Positions 10,230 to 18,362 of a DNA stretch of 64,000 nt are shown one piece after another. This DNA is from Bog-113 sp965226755 (GTDB taxonomy: Bacteria > Acidobacteriota > Terriglobia > Bryobacterales > Bryobacteraceae). The notes beneath the pieces were generated by a model, which had not been told where the DNA came from, ran no database searches, and worked only from the letters and a program-made list of their open reading frames with translations. The stretch spans positions 248,001 through 312,000 of the forward strand of contig CBDDDT010000005.1 in the NCBI GenBank assembly GCA_965226755.1. The letters run 5' to 3'. How positions within the stretch are numbered: the first letter of the stretch is position 1; each line of letters starts with the position of its first letter. The position numbers and the translations under genes were made by a program.

Positions 10230-11737
10230 TGCCGTCCTCCGCCGAGCGGACGGCCACCCTCCGGTCTGCGAGTTTTGCCCCGTCCCACGGCCGGGGCAGC
10301 GTTCGGATATTGACCCAGGGGCGTGGTGGTCGTCGGGTTCTGGCCGGGCGGCATGCCTTGCGCGGCGCCGGCACGCGCGGCGGGCGTCATCCCCGGCAGC
10401 GCTTGCGGATTGACGGTGTTGGCGGGTGGCGTTTGAGCGGGAACCAGAGTGGAAGAGCTATTGGGGGATCTGCTGGCGCGCCCGCTTCCCGCGCCCGAAC
10501 GGTTCGCGGCCGCAACGCGGGCGTCCACCGCCGTGCCCGCTTGCAGCCGGTCCTGCCCATCGGTCACCACCACTTCGCCCGCCTTGAGTCCGGAAAGGAT
10601 CTCCGTCTCGTTGGCCTCGGTGAGGCCGGTAGTAATGGGACGGACCTCCGCTTTCTTGTCCGCGCCGACCACATAGACGAAGCTGCCCTGCGGGCCGCGC
10701 TGAATGGCGGCAACGGGAGCGAGAATGGCGTTGGGCTTCGTATCGAGCAGCAGGCGACAGTTGACGAACTGGTTGGGGAACAAGGCGCCGTCTGTGTTAT
10801 TGAAAACGGCCTTGAGGCGCGCGGTGCCCGTCGTCTGGTCGATGGTGTTGTCCAGGGTCAGCAGATAGCCGCTCGCAATTTTGTTTTTGTCATCGCGATC
10901 GTAAGCATCCACCTCCAGCTTTACGCCGGCGCGCAACTTCTTCAGAACGGGCTGCAGATTGTCGGCGGGAATCGTGAAGAGCACGGCGATGGGCCGCATT
11001 TGCGTGATGACGACCAGGCCGTTGGCGTCGGTGGCGTGAATGATGTTACCCACATCCACAAGCCGCAGCCCGATGCGTCCGCTGATGGGGGCGGTGATCC
11101 GCGCGTAAACCAGGTTGAGCTTGGCGTTATCGATGTTGGCCTGGTCCGCGGCGAGCGTGCCCTTATTTTGCCCGACCGAAGCCGCTTGCGTGTCGAGTTG
11201 CTGCTTGGCGATGACCTGCCCTTCCCAGAGAGCCTGATCGCGCGCGAGATTCACCTGGGAATCTTTGAGCATGGCCTGGTCGCGGGAGAGTTGAGCGACC
11301 GCGACGTCCAATTGAACCTGGTACGGGCGGGGATCGATTTGGGCAAGCAGATCCCCCTTGTTGACGAACTGGCCTTCCTGGAAGCCGACCTCGGTCAGCT
11401 GACCGTCGACGCGCGATTTCACCGTGACGGTATTGAAAGCGGTCACGCTGCCGAGACCGCGGAGGTATACCGGCATGTCCCCGCGGCGAATGGCGGAGGC
11501 GACCACCGGAACCGCGCGGTTGGCCGCCCGCGTCTCCTGCTGGCGATCGGCCGCGGCCTTCTTCTGCTGGGAAGTCTCGTACCAGCGGAAAATACCGTAA
11601 CTCGCGGCGACGACAATGATCAGCCAGACCCACCAGAAGCTGCGGCGCTTGGCGGGCGGCTGGCCTTCAATATGTGCCGGCGGCAGCCGGTGATCGGGCG
11701 GGACCGGCCGGTCCTGACTCTCCAGTGCGGTGGGCAC
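10226..11737 (-). CDS. mdtA: MdtA-like periplasmic adaptor (membrane fusion protein)
   Basis: 503 residues. The N-terminus has one membrane anchor (WWVWLIIVVAASYGIF, about residues 34-50). The adaptor fold follows: lipoyl half-motifs (QLTEVGFQEGQFVNKGDLLAQIDPRPY), an alpha-hairpin, the second lipoyl half (ITAPISGRIGLRLVDVGN) and a beta-barrel/membrane-proximal part. The last 90 or so residues are low-complexity, rich in Pro, Gly, Ala and Thr, an extension that E. coli MdtA does not share. The start is GTG at 11737 with AAAGGGG six bases upstream. It is the first gene of the efflux operon and bridges the RND pump to an outer membrane channel encoded elsewhere. The 134-bp gap to the divergent gene at 11872 should hold the operon promoter. 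Confidence 0.9.
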   Translation of the reverse strand: MPTALESQDRPVPPDHRLPPAHIEGQPPAKRRSFWWVWLIIVVAASYGIFRWYETSQQKKAAADRQQETRAANRAVPVVASAIRRGDMPVYLRGLGSVTAFNTVTVKSRVDGQLTEVGFQEGQFVNKGDLLAQIDPRPYQVQLDVAVAQLSRDQAMLKDSQVNLARDQALWEGQVIAKQQLDTQAASVGQNKGTLAADQANIDNAKLNLVYARITAPISGRIGLRLVDVGNIIHATDANGLVVITQMRPIAVLFTIPADNLQPVLKKLRAGVKLEVDAYDRDDKNKIASGYLLTLDNTIDQTTGTARLKAVFNNTDGALFPNQFVNCRLLLDTKPNAILAPVAAIQRGPQGSFVYVVGADKKAEVRPITTGLTEANETEILSGLKAGEVVVTDGQDRLQAGTAVDARVAAANRSGAGSGRASRSPNSSSTLVPAQTPPANTVNPQALPGMTPAARAGAAQGMPPGQNPTTTTPLGQYPNAAPAVGRGKTRRPEGGRPLGGGRQ

Positions 11738-11858
11738 ACGCCACCCCTTTCTTCACGACTTCAGAAATTAGCCTACATCTTCAGGCCGGAACAGTTTGGG
11801 CGCGGCGCTGCCCGGCATCTGTCGCCAGCTCTTTATCGTTCTAAGTTAGCGCACGCGA

Positions 11859-11864
11859 TAGAAT
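11859..11864 (+). promoter_or_regulatory. -10-like hexamer TAGAAT placed for a leaderless transcript
   Basis: The hexamer ends 7 bases before the GTG at 11872. No Shine-Dalgarno at normal spacing is visible. A transcript from this element would start at or next to the GTG. Visual match only; no -35 was assigned. Confidence 0.35.
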
Positions 11865-11871
11865 CTGGGGA

Positions 11872-14355
11872 GTGCTACGTTTGCTGGTTTCCGGACTGCT
11901 CGTATACAGCGCGGCGGCCGGCGCGGTCCCGCCTTTGGTCTGTCCGGCCGGCGCTCCGATCGGGAACGTAGACTTGCGAGTCCGGCACTCGCGCGGCGGC
12001 AGCCCGCTGCCTCTGAAAACGATCAATCGCCTGGAAGAAGGCGATTCGATTCTGTATCGCCCGATCCTGCGCGCCAGCGAGACGCGTAAGGGGGAAGTTT
12101 CCATCGTGCTGATCCCCGCGGTGCGGGAGCCGGATCAGGATCATCTGACCGTGCTGCCGCCCAAGCCGGCCAATCAGCCGGCGGAGTGGCAGATCCCTTC
12201 GAAATCCTCCGTGGCCGCTTTCGTGTATGGACCGGCGGGCCTGAATCGGAATAAGGTCAAGACTTTCTTGTCGAAGGACGATGAACTGGTGGCGCAGCTG
12301 GCCGATTACGCCGAAAAAACCCAGCAAACGGAGGCTCTGATCCAGGCGCTTTCCTCGGACGCCAGTTCGGGCGAGACGGTGAATGCGGCGTTCCGGGGCT
12401 TTGCTTCGCAGTATGGGATGTCGACTTCGATCAATCGCACACAGCCCACGGATCAGCAGATGGTGCTGGCGCTGCGGACGTTGAACCCGGCGGTCGCGGG
12501 CTATGACCCGATCTCCTCGACGGATTCCTCGCAGCGCTTCGGGCAGACCGCGAGCCTGGCGACGTCGGTGGCCGCATTGTTCTTCGGAAGTCCGGTAGGC
12601 TTGGCCGCCGGCGGCACGGCGATGCTGATGGAAATGCGCTCGATGGCGTTCCCGAACACGGTGTTCCGGTCGTCATTCGCGCAGACCATCCCGGATGACG
12701 GACTGGGGCTCTGCGGCCGCCGTGACGCGGTTCCGGCACATACGAAGGTCGCGTATCTTTGGGCGACGCGGATCCCGAACATCGGGCCGCCGCATATCGT
12801 CATCGGCAAAGCGGCGACGCTGGCGGCGGGGATGAAGGCGCCAATCCCGGTGGAAATCCCTTCCGACACGGATCGAAAATATCTGAGCCGGGCGCGCAAG
12901 TGGACGCTCGAACCGGAACAGAAAGGCGGAAAATCAATCCCTGTTCCGCTGCACGAAATGGCCGATCCAAAAACGCTGGAGATCGATCTGACGAAGGCGG
13001 CGGCGCCTCCCGGCAGGTACTATCTAGTGGCCGATTGGGACTGGGAGCGGTTTGAGGTCACGGGCGCGGTCACGGTGGCCGCGCTAAGCGATTTCGAAAA
13101 GACGCGGCTGGAGGGCGCTTCGCAGGACCGTCTGGTGACGAAATCCGGCAGAGTCCCGGTGACGCTGGACGGGAGCGACTTCGAGTTCGTGACCAAGGTG
13201 GAACTGGCGAAGCCGGGAGACAAGTTCTTCACCGCGCTGCCGGTTCCGTTCGCGTTGCCTGAAGGTTTCCGGCAAGGCGCGCAAGCTCATATGGACGTGC
13301 AGGTGAACACCAGCGATCTCGATCCCGGCGATTACCGGCTGATGGTGACGCAAGCCGACGGCAAACCTCACGCGGTGCCCATGGCGATTCTTCCGTCTCC
13401 TCCAAAGATCGACAATTTGCCGGTGTTGATGAACCGGGGAGACGCGTCGCGGGAAATCACCCTCAAGGGCGAGAGGCTGAATCTTTTCGCCGAGGTGAAA
13501 TCCCCGGACGTCAAAGTGGTTCTGGAGCCGCCGAATTCCGATGGGACGGAGCGGAAAGCGACGGTGCGAGTGAATGCGGACGCCACAGTCGGGCAGACAT
13601 TCGATCTGCAAGCGTACGTGGAGAATCGCCACGAACCGATTGATTTGCCGCGCGCGGTGAAGATCGTCGGGCCGCGCGCGCGGATCACCGATTCGCGGTT
13701 GTCGCTTCCCCCGTCGGTGGATGTTGCGCTGAAACCGGGCGAACTGCCCTCCGGATATCCCCTGAGCGCGCTGCTTCACGTGACGGATTGGGCGGCGAAC
13801 GACGCGCTCGCGCTGGAATGCCGGGACGACGCACAATCGCGTTTGGTTCTGGCGGCGGGCGTCAAGTCCGGAACCGCCAGCGTCGAAAGGCTCGCGGCGG
13901 GGGAACTGTTCGTGACCTTCGATGACAGCACGTTCCCGAACGGGTGCACGCTGGTCGCGTTGGCAGGAGCTCCCCCCGATACCATCGAGGGCGCCGGGTA
14001 CGAGCTGGGCCGCATTGTGCGGGTTCCCCGGATTCAGTCCTTACAGGTGGTGGAAGAACAGGGCGGCAGCGGGCAGTTGGACGCTACCTTGACGGGAGAA
14101 GGGCTGGAGTTGATCGAGAGGATCGGCTGGGATCCGGATCACGGAACTCCGGTTCCCGAGTTGCCTTCCCCGATTCCCGGCGAAGGGCAGAAACAAAATC
14201 TGAGGATTCCCCTCCCGGCGGGTTCGGTTCCGGCGGACGCGCCTCTTTATGTGTGGCTGCGGGGCGAGAGCACCGGACGCGCCAGCGTCGTGCGCGCGCA
14301 GATTCCGTCCAAGGTAAGGTCGGCCGGGATCGCGGCCAAGACTGACGGGCGCTAG
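11872..14355 (+). CDS. Large exported protein of unknown function
   Basis: 827 residues with no family I recognise. The GTG start gives a clear signal peptide (MLRLLVSGLLVYSAAAGAVP). Residues about 20-140 look beta-rich. A stretch near 230-260 is glycine/alanine-rich and moderately hydrophobic (TSVAALFFGSPVGLAAGG). The second half looks like a string of immunoglobulin- or IPT-like beta domains, for example ITLKGERLNLFAEVKSPDVKV around 520 and QLDATLTGEGLELIERIGW around 740. It has no transmembrane anchor at the C-terminus. It diverges from the efflux operon and is followed within 30 bases by the OFA transporter on the same strand, but nothing links it to oxalate. A periplasmic or surface beta-domain protein is the most that can be said. 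Confidence 0.65.
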   Translation: MLRLLVSGLLVYSAAAGAVPPLVCPAGAPIGNVDLRVRHSRGGSPLPLKTINRLEEGDSILYRPILRASETRKGEVSIVLIPAVREPDQDHLTVLPPKPANQPAEWQIPSKSSVAAFVYGPAGLNRNKVKTFLSKDDELVAQLADYAEKTQQTEALIQALSSDASSGETVNAAFRGFASQYGMSTSINRTQPTDQQMVLALRTLNPAVAGYDPISSTDSSQRFGQTASLATSVAALFFGSPVGLAAGGTAMLMEMRSMAFPNTVFRSSFAQTIPDDGLGLCGRRDAVPAHTKVAYLWATRIPNIGPPHIVIGKAATLAAGMKAPIPVEIPSDTDRKYLSRARKWTLEPEQKGGKSIPVPLHEMADPKTLEIDLTKAAAPPGRYYLVADWDWERFEVTGAVTVAALSDFEKTRLEGASQDRLVTKSGRVPVTLDGSDFEFVTKVELAKPGDKFFTALPVPFALPEGFRQGAQAHMDVQVNTSDLDPGDYRLMVTQADGKPHAVPMAILPSPPKIDNLPVLMNRGDASREITLKGERLNLFAEVKSPDVKVVLEPPNSDGTERKATVRVNADATVGQTFDLQAYVENRHEPIDLPRAVKIVGPRARITDSRLSLPPSVDVALKPGELPSGYPLSALLHVTDWAANDALALECRDDAQSRLVLAAGVKSGTASVERLAAGELFVTFDDSTFPNGCTLVALAGAPPDTIEGAGYELGRIVRVPRIQSLQVVEEQGGSGQLDATLTGEGLELIERIGWDPDHGTPVPELPSPIPGEGQKQNLRIPLPAGSVPADAPLYVWLRGESTGRASVVRAQIPSKVRSAGIAAKTDGR

Positions 14356-14365
14356 GTTCAACGGT

Positions 14366-14371
14366 TATAAT
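14366..14371 (+). promoter_or_regulatory. Consensus -10 TATAAT before the OFA transporter
   Basis: A perfect TATAAT overlaps the first possible ATG (14370) of the transporter and lies 10 bases before the next in-frame ATG (14382). If it is used, the first ATG cannot be in the transcript, so 14382 becomes the start and the mRNA is nearly leaderless. Confidence 0.45.
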
Positions 14372-14381
14372 GCCACCGGAT

Positions 14382-15593
14382 ATGCCAAACCGCTGGTTGA
14401 TCGCGATGGCGGGAATCGTGATGCAGGTGGCCCTCGGGGCGGTGTATGCGTGGAGCGTTTTCCGAACTCCCCTGACCAGCCAATTTCACTGGACCATCTC
14501 GGAAGTCACGCTGGCGTTCACCATCTGCATCTTCACCGTGGGCTGGGCGGCGTTCCTGGGCGGCCTGTGGTTACGGCGTTCGGGGCCGCGAACCGTTGGG
14601 ATTGCGGGCGGAATCCTGTATGGAGCGGGCATTTTTCTGGCTGGCTTCTCCGACCACGGTTTGTGGGTGCTCTACCTGACCTACGGCCTGATTGGGGGAG
14701 CGGGCATCGGGCTGGGCTACATCGTCCCGATTGCGACGCTGGTCAAATGGTTTCCGGATCGCCGCGGGTTCATCACCGGGGTTGCGGTGGCCGGTTTTGG
14801 CGCAGGCGCGTTACTGACCGCGCCAATCGCAACGTACCTGATCCGCGTGACGGGCGTGCTGCACACGTTCTCCATCCTCGGGATCGCTTACCTGGTGCTG
14901 GTGGCTGGATCGGCGCTTTTGATCCGAAATCCGCCGCCGGATTACCGCCCCGCGGGCTGGAACCCTCCGGCCGCGACGCTGGCTTTACAGCAGCGCGGCA
15001 ACTACGATCTTCGCGAAGCCTTAAGAACGTGGCAGTGGTACGCGCTGTGGGCCATGCTGTTTCTCAACGTCGTCGCGGGCATCTCGATCATCTCGCAAGC
15101 CGCCCCGATGGTGCGCGAGGTCACCCGATCGACGGTTCAAGCCGCCAGCGCCATGGTGGGCATCATCGCGATCGGCAACAGCTCGGGGCGCTTTCTGTGG
15201 GCGTGGCTTTCCGACGCCATCGGACGGAGAACGGTGTTCACGCTAATGTTTGTCCTGCAGGCGCTGCTATTTGTGTGGCTGCCGCACGTCGCGACGTACG
15301 GTTTGTTCACGCTGATCTGTTTCGTGGTGCTGCTTTGCTACGGAGGCGGTTTTGCCGTCATGCCGGCCTTCTGCGCGGACTACTTCGGCTCGCGCGATGT
15401 GGGCTCGATCTACGGGCTGATGCTGACGGCGTGGGGATTCGGAAGCGCGCTGGGGCCGCTGCTGATCGCCACCGTCCGCCAGCGGACAGGAGCCTACCAC
15501 GACGCTCTCCATATCATTTCAGCGATCATGCTGGCGAGCGCCGTACTGCCGCTCCTCATGCGGCCTCCGAAGGCATCGCCGGCCGGTTTCTAA
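14382..15593 (+). CDS. MFS transporter of the oxalate:formate antiporter (OFA) family
   Basis: About 403 residues and twelve predicted membrane helices. The N-terminal line NRWLIAMAGIVMQVALGAVYAWSVF is characteristic of OFA carriers, as are the long glycine-rich helix GGAGIGLGYIVPIATLVKWFPDRRG and the second-half line SSGRFLWAWLSDAIGRR. OFA carriers exchange oxalate for formate, or carry lactate and other monocarboxylates. The start at 14382 is preferred over 14370 because a TATAAT overlaps the latter. The next gene, 49 bases on, encodes oxalate decarboxylase, whose product is formate. That pairing makes oxalate/formate or plain formate transport likely, though sequence alone does not settle the substrate. 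Confidence 0.8.
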   Translation: MPNRWLIAMAGIVMQVALGAVYAWSVFRTPLTSQFHWTISEVTLAFTICIFTVGWAAFLGGLWLRRSGPRTVGIAGGILYGAGIFLAGFSDHGLWVLYLTYGLIGGAGIGLGYIVPIATLVKWFPDRRGFITGVAVAGFGAGALLTAPIATYLIRVTGVLHTFSILGIAYLVLVAGSALLIRNPPPDYRPAGWNPPAATLALQQRGNYDLREALRTWQWYALWAMLFLNVVAGISIISQAAPMVREVTRSTVQAASAMVGIIAIGNSSGRFLWAWLSDAIGRRTVFTLMFVLQALLFVWLPHVATYGLFTLICFVVLLCYGGGFAVMPAFCADYFGSRDVGSIYGLMLTAWGFGSALGPLLIATVRQRTGAYHDALHIISAIMLASAVLPLLMRPPKASPAGF

Positions 15594-15642
15594 ATCGGCG
15601 AGATCCGTTTTACCATCCACAAAAGCTGGGACGGGAAGAGAC

Positions 15643-16908
15643 GTGAGCGAAGACAGCAAACAGGAACAGATCAGCCGGCGGGGCATGCTCGGCATCACCT
15701 CGGCGGCGATGGCGGCCGCGGGCGCCGTTGCGGCTTCCGGGGATGCGGCCGCGGCGCCGCAGGATGCGTCCGCCGCGGAATACAAACGGGCTCAGGGCGT
15801 GACGAGCATGGCGCCGAAAAATGAGCCCATGTTGCAGGAAAACCGCGATTCCTTCTATCCGCCCGAAACCGATCACAGCGACGAGGCGGCTTTCAAATAT
15901 CCGTTTTCGTTGGCCCACAATCGCCGGCAGGATGGCGGATGGGGACGGCAGGTGACGGTTCGGGATTTCCCGATCTCGAAGGAACTCGCCGGGGTGAACA
16001 TGCGGCTGACGCCGGGTGGAATCCGCGAACTGCACTGGCACTTACCGGCCGAGTGGGCGTACATGCTGGAGGGCACGGCGAGGATCACCGCGGTCGACGC
16101 CGCCGGAAAGAGCTTCGTTCAGGATGTGAAAAAGGGCGACCTGTGGTATTTCGCGGCGGGCGTGCCCCACTCGATCCAAGGGTTGAATCCCTCCGGCTGC
16201 GAATTTCTGCTGGTGTTCGATGACGGGGCGTTTTCCGAATTCGACACGTTTCTGATCAGCGACTGGGTCGCACATACGCCAATGGAGGTTCTGGCCAAGA
16301 ACTTTGGGGCGCCCGCGTCGGCTTTTTCGGAGATACCCAAGAAGGAGCTTTGGATTTTCCAGGGAACTGTTCCGGGTCCGCTCGCCGCCGATCAGCAGGC
16401 CGCGGCGGGGATGCCGGGAAATTTTACGGAACCGCTGAGCTATGCGCTGACGGACCACCCGCCTACGAAAAGCACCAAAAGCGGCGAGGTCTGGATCGCG
16501 GACTCCAACAATTTCAAGGCGTCAAAAACGATTGCGGCCGCGCTGGTGAAAGTCCGGCCTGGTGGGTTGCGGGAGATGCATTGGCATCCGAACGCGGACG
16601 AGTGGCAATACTACATCAGCGGAAACGCGAGGATGACCGTCTTCGCGTCCAGCGGCCGGGCGCGCACGATGGATTTCCAACCCGCCGATGTGGGCTACAT
16701 CCCGCGCTCAATGGGACATTACATCGAAAACACGGGCGACACCGACCTGGTATTCCTGGAGATCTTCCGCAGCAGCTTCTACCAGGACATCTCGCTTACC
16801 GATTGGGTGGCGCATACGCCTCCCGCGCTGATCACGGAACATCTGCATCTGGACGAGGCGACGTGGAAAGCGATATCGAAGACAAAGATGACAATTGTGC
16901 CGGGTTAA
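15643..16908 (+). CDS. oxdC: Oxalate decarboxylase, bicupin, Tat-exported
   Basis: 421 residues. It catalyses oxalate to formate plus CO2 with manganese. A twin-arginine signal (SRRGMLG at 11-17 and an Ala-rich h-region) sends it to the periplasm. The N-terminal cupin keeps the metal set His131, His133, Glu137, His176 (HWHLPAEWAYM, GVPHS). The C-terminal cupin keeps His313, His315, Glu320, His359, plus Glu373. The active-site lid, SENST in Bacillus subtilis OxdC, reads SEFDT here (198-202): the proton-donor glutamate (Glu199) is retained but the next two residues differ. Start GTG 15643 after a purine-rich GGGAAGAGAC. An OFA carrier gene precedes it. The retained lid Glu favours decarboxylase over oxidase. 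Confidence 0.88.
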   Translation: MSEDSKQEQISRRGMLGITSAAMAAAGAVAASGDAAAAPQDASAAEYKRAQGVTSMAPKNEPMLQENRDSFYPPETDHSDEAAFKYPFSLAHNRRQDGGWGRQVTVRDFPISKELAGVNMRLTPGGIRELHWHLPAEWAYMLEGTARITAVDAAGKSFVQDVKKGDLWYFAAGVPHSIQGLNPSGCEFLLVFDDGAFSEFDTFLISDWVAHTPMEVLAKNFGAPASAFSEIPKKELWIFQGTVPGPLAADQQAAAGMPGNFTEPLSYALTDHPPTKSTKSGEVWIADSNNFKASKTIAAALVKVRPGGLREMHWHPNADEWQYYISGNARMTVFASSGRARTMDFQPADVGYIPRSMGHYIENTGDTDLVFLEIFRSSFYQDISLTDWVAHTPPALITEHLHLDEATWKAISKTKMTIVPG

Positions 16909-16922
16909 ACCCCGGCGCTGAA

Positions 16923-17216
16923 TCAGCGAAGATCCGGCCTGCCGCCGGTGGCGTCGCCCTTCTCGCCGGAGCTATTGGGCTGATCGGTAGCCGTGGAACG
17001 CGGCGGCGCGTCCGTGCCGACCTGACCACGTCCCGAGCCTACGTGAGAATCTCCCGTGCCCTCTTTCGTGGCCACCGTGCTGCCGGGCAGACCGTCTCCC
17101 TTTTCGGCGTCGGGCCGTCCGGCCGTATCCCGGTCGTAGTGACAACCCATGTTCCCCAGGCTAGCCACCCCCGCGAGCAGAAGACCGGTCAACCAAATTG
17201 ATCTGATCGATTTCAT
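16923..17216 (-). CDS. Small envelope protein, possible lipoprotein
   Basis: 97 residues from ATG 17216. It opens MKSIRSIWLTGLLLAGVASLGNMGC: a basic end, a hydrophobic core and a cysteine that could be lipidated, although N-M-G-C is a poor lipobox. The rest is hydrophilic and rich in Gly, Asp, Ser, Thr and Lys (disordered-looking), without recognisable domains. The minus-strand hexamer TAAAAT at 17232-17227 (written as GGTAAAAT) lies 10 bases upstream and could serve as a -10 for a leaderless transcript. It converges on the oxalate decarboxylase. Function unknown. Confidence 0.55.
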   Translation of the reverse strand: MKSIRSIWLTGLLLAGVASLGNMGCHYDRDTAGRPDAEKGDGLPGSTVATKEGTGDSHVGSGRGQVGTDAPPRSTATDQPNSSGEKGDATGGRPDLR

Positions 17217-17248
17217 TTTCAACGCGATTTTACCACCCGCTCTTTGCA

Positions 17249-17542
17249 TCACATCTCGATGCGCTTTTGCTTGTGCCGGTTCAGATACCAGCAGGGGCTG
17301 AGCCCGGAGTGCGGGAAGAGCGATTTCACGCATTTCTCGTCCTCGGCATCTCCGAGAATAAACTCCATCCTGCCGTTCTTTTGAGGCACCGCGAGAAGAG
17401 GCTGTACGTGCACGGATCCATAAGGATCGCGGTTTCCAGGGAACCGGAATCTTACGGAAAGCGCGTCAAGCACATAAGCCGCGGCGGCCAGGATCAGGAG
17501 GCCCAGCAATGCTCGCTTCAGCCACGCGATGGTCCGGCGCAC
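17249..17542 (-). CDS. Small single-pass membrane protein of unknown function
   Basis: 97 residues from a GTG at 17542. One N-terminal membrane segment (LLGLLILAAAAYVLDAL, about 12-28) follows a basic stretch. The soluble part contains YGSVHVQPLLAVPQKNGRMEF and two cysteines (EDEKCVKSLF, SPCWYLN), so it probably faces the periplasm as a type II protein. No known family is recognised. It stops 33 bases before the start of the small protein at 17216 and may share its transcript. Codon use and the coherent membrane-plus-domain layout favour a real gene. Confidence 0.6.
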   Translation of the reverse strand: MRRTIAWLKRALLGLLILAAAAYVLDALSVRFRFPGNRDPYGSVHVQPLLAVPQKNGRMEFILGDAEDEKCVKSLFPHSGLSPCWYLNRHKQKRIEM

Positions 17543-17567
17543 TACAGGATCGTAGCACCGCGTCGGC

Positions 17568-17573
17568 TAAAAT
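17568..17573 (+). promoter_or_regulatory. -10-like hexamer TAAAAT before the HipA-like gene
   Basis: The hexamer ends 6 bases before the GTG at 17580, with no Shine-Dalgarno between them. It fits a leaderless transcript for the kinase/DUF3037 pair. Read by eye; no -35 assigned. Confidence 0.4.
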
Positions 17574-17579
17574 CTGTGT

Positions 17580-18362
17580 GTGCCGCGCACGGTAGTCGCC
17601 ACCCGCTACGTAACGCCGCTGCGCGAGGGCGGCTCACTGCCCGCCATTGTGGAGGGCGATGATGACGGTCTTTACGTGCTTAAATTCCGGGGCGCCGGGC
17701 AGGGACCGCTGGCGCTCGCGGCGGAACTGATCGCGGGCGAAATCGGGCGGCTGCTGGGAGTCAGAATCCCCGAGTTAGTGCTGATGCAAGTCGACGCGGC
17801 GCTCGGCCGCAATGAGCCTGACCAGGAGATTCGGGATCTGCTCGGGGCCAGCATCGGGGTGAACCTCGCGCTCGATTACCTGCCCGGGTCCGTGATGTTC
17901 GATCCGGCGGCGCGCGACTCGGCCACCCCGGAGGTCGCTTCCACGGCGGTCTGGTTTGATGCTTTCGTCACCAACGTGGACCGGACGGCGCGCAATCCCA
18001 ATCTTCTGCGGTGGCACAAAAAGCTGTACTTCATCGACCACGGGGCGACTCTGTATTTTCATCACGACTGGCCGAGCCGGGAGCGAGCTGCCGCCGGTGC
18101 ATTTCCGGCGATCCGGGATCATGTTTTGCTGCGGTGGGCCAGCCAGATCCGCGCGGTCGACGGCCCGTTGCGCTCTCGCCTCAACGAGGACCTGTTCGGC
18201 GCAATTCTGGACGCGGTTCCGGATGAATGGCTCACCCCCGAACGAGGCGCCGAGACACCTGCCCAAAAGCGCCGCGGCTATGTCGACTATCTGATGCGCC
18301 GGCTCTGCGCGGCGTCAGTATTTGTGGAGGAGGCCGCCAGTGCCCACGCTAAGCTCCTTTGA
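17580..18362 (+). CDS. HipA-like serine/threonine kinase (HipA_2 type)
   Basis: 260 residues, shorter than classical HipA (about 440). The kinase core is present: Lys35 in YVLKF as ATP anchor, AELIAGEIGRLLG as the regulatory helix, the catalytic loop TNVDRTARNPN (Asp134, Asn139) and the metal-binding IDHG (Asp153). The N-terminal beta-subdomain of HipA and any HipB-like DNA-binding partner are missing. HipA enzymes phosphorylate proteins, in E. coli glutamyl-tRNA synthetase; the target here is unknown. The next gene, DUF3037, overlaps its last 23 bases and has its own strong ribosome binding site, so the two are expressed together. Start GTG 17580. Confidence 0.75.
   Translation: MPRTVVATRYVTPLREGGSLPAIVEGDDDGLYVLKFRGAGQGPLALAAELIAGEIGRLLGVRIPELVLMQVDAALGRNEPDQEIRDLLGASIGVNLALDYLPGSVMFDPAARDSATPEVASTAVWFDAFVTNVDRTARNPNLLRWHKKLYFIDHGATLYFHHDWPSRERAAAGAFPAIRDHVLLRWASQIRAVDGPLRSRLNEDLFGAILDAVPDEWLTPERGAETPAQKRRGYVDYLMRRLCAASVFVEEAASAHAKLL

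Noticed and set aside
10217..11971. 584-codon plus-strand open frame
   Set aside because: It is the antisense shadow of the adaptor gene mdtA in GC-rich DNA; the translation is Arg/Gly-rich with no domain.
16899..16916. Hairpin GCCGGG/CCCGGC around the oxdC stop codon
   Set aside because: No T-run follows on either strand, so it does not qualify as an intrinsic terminator.
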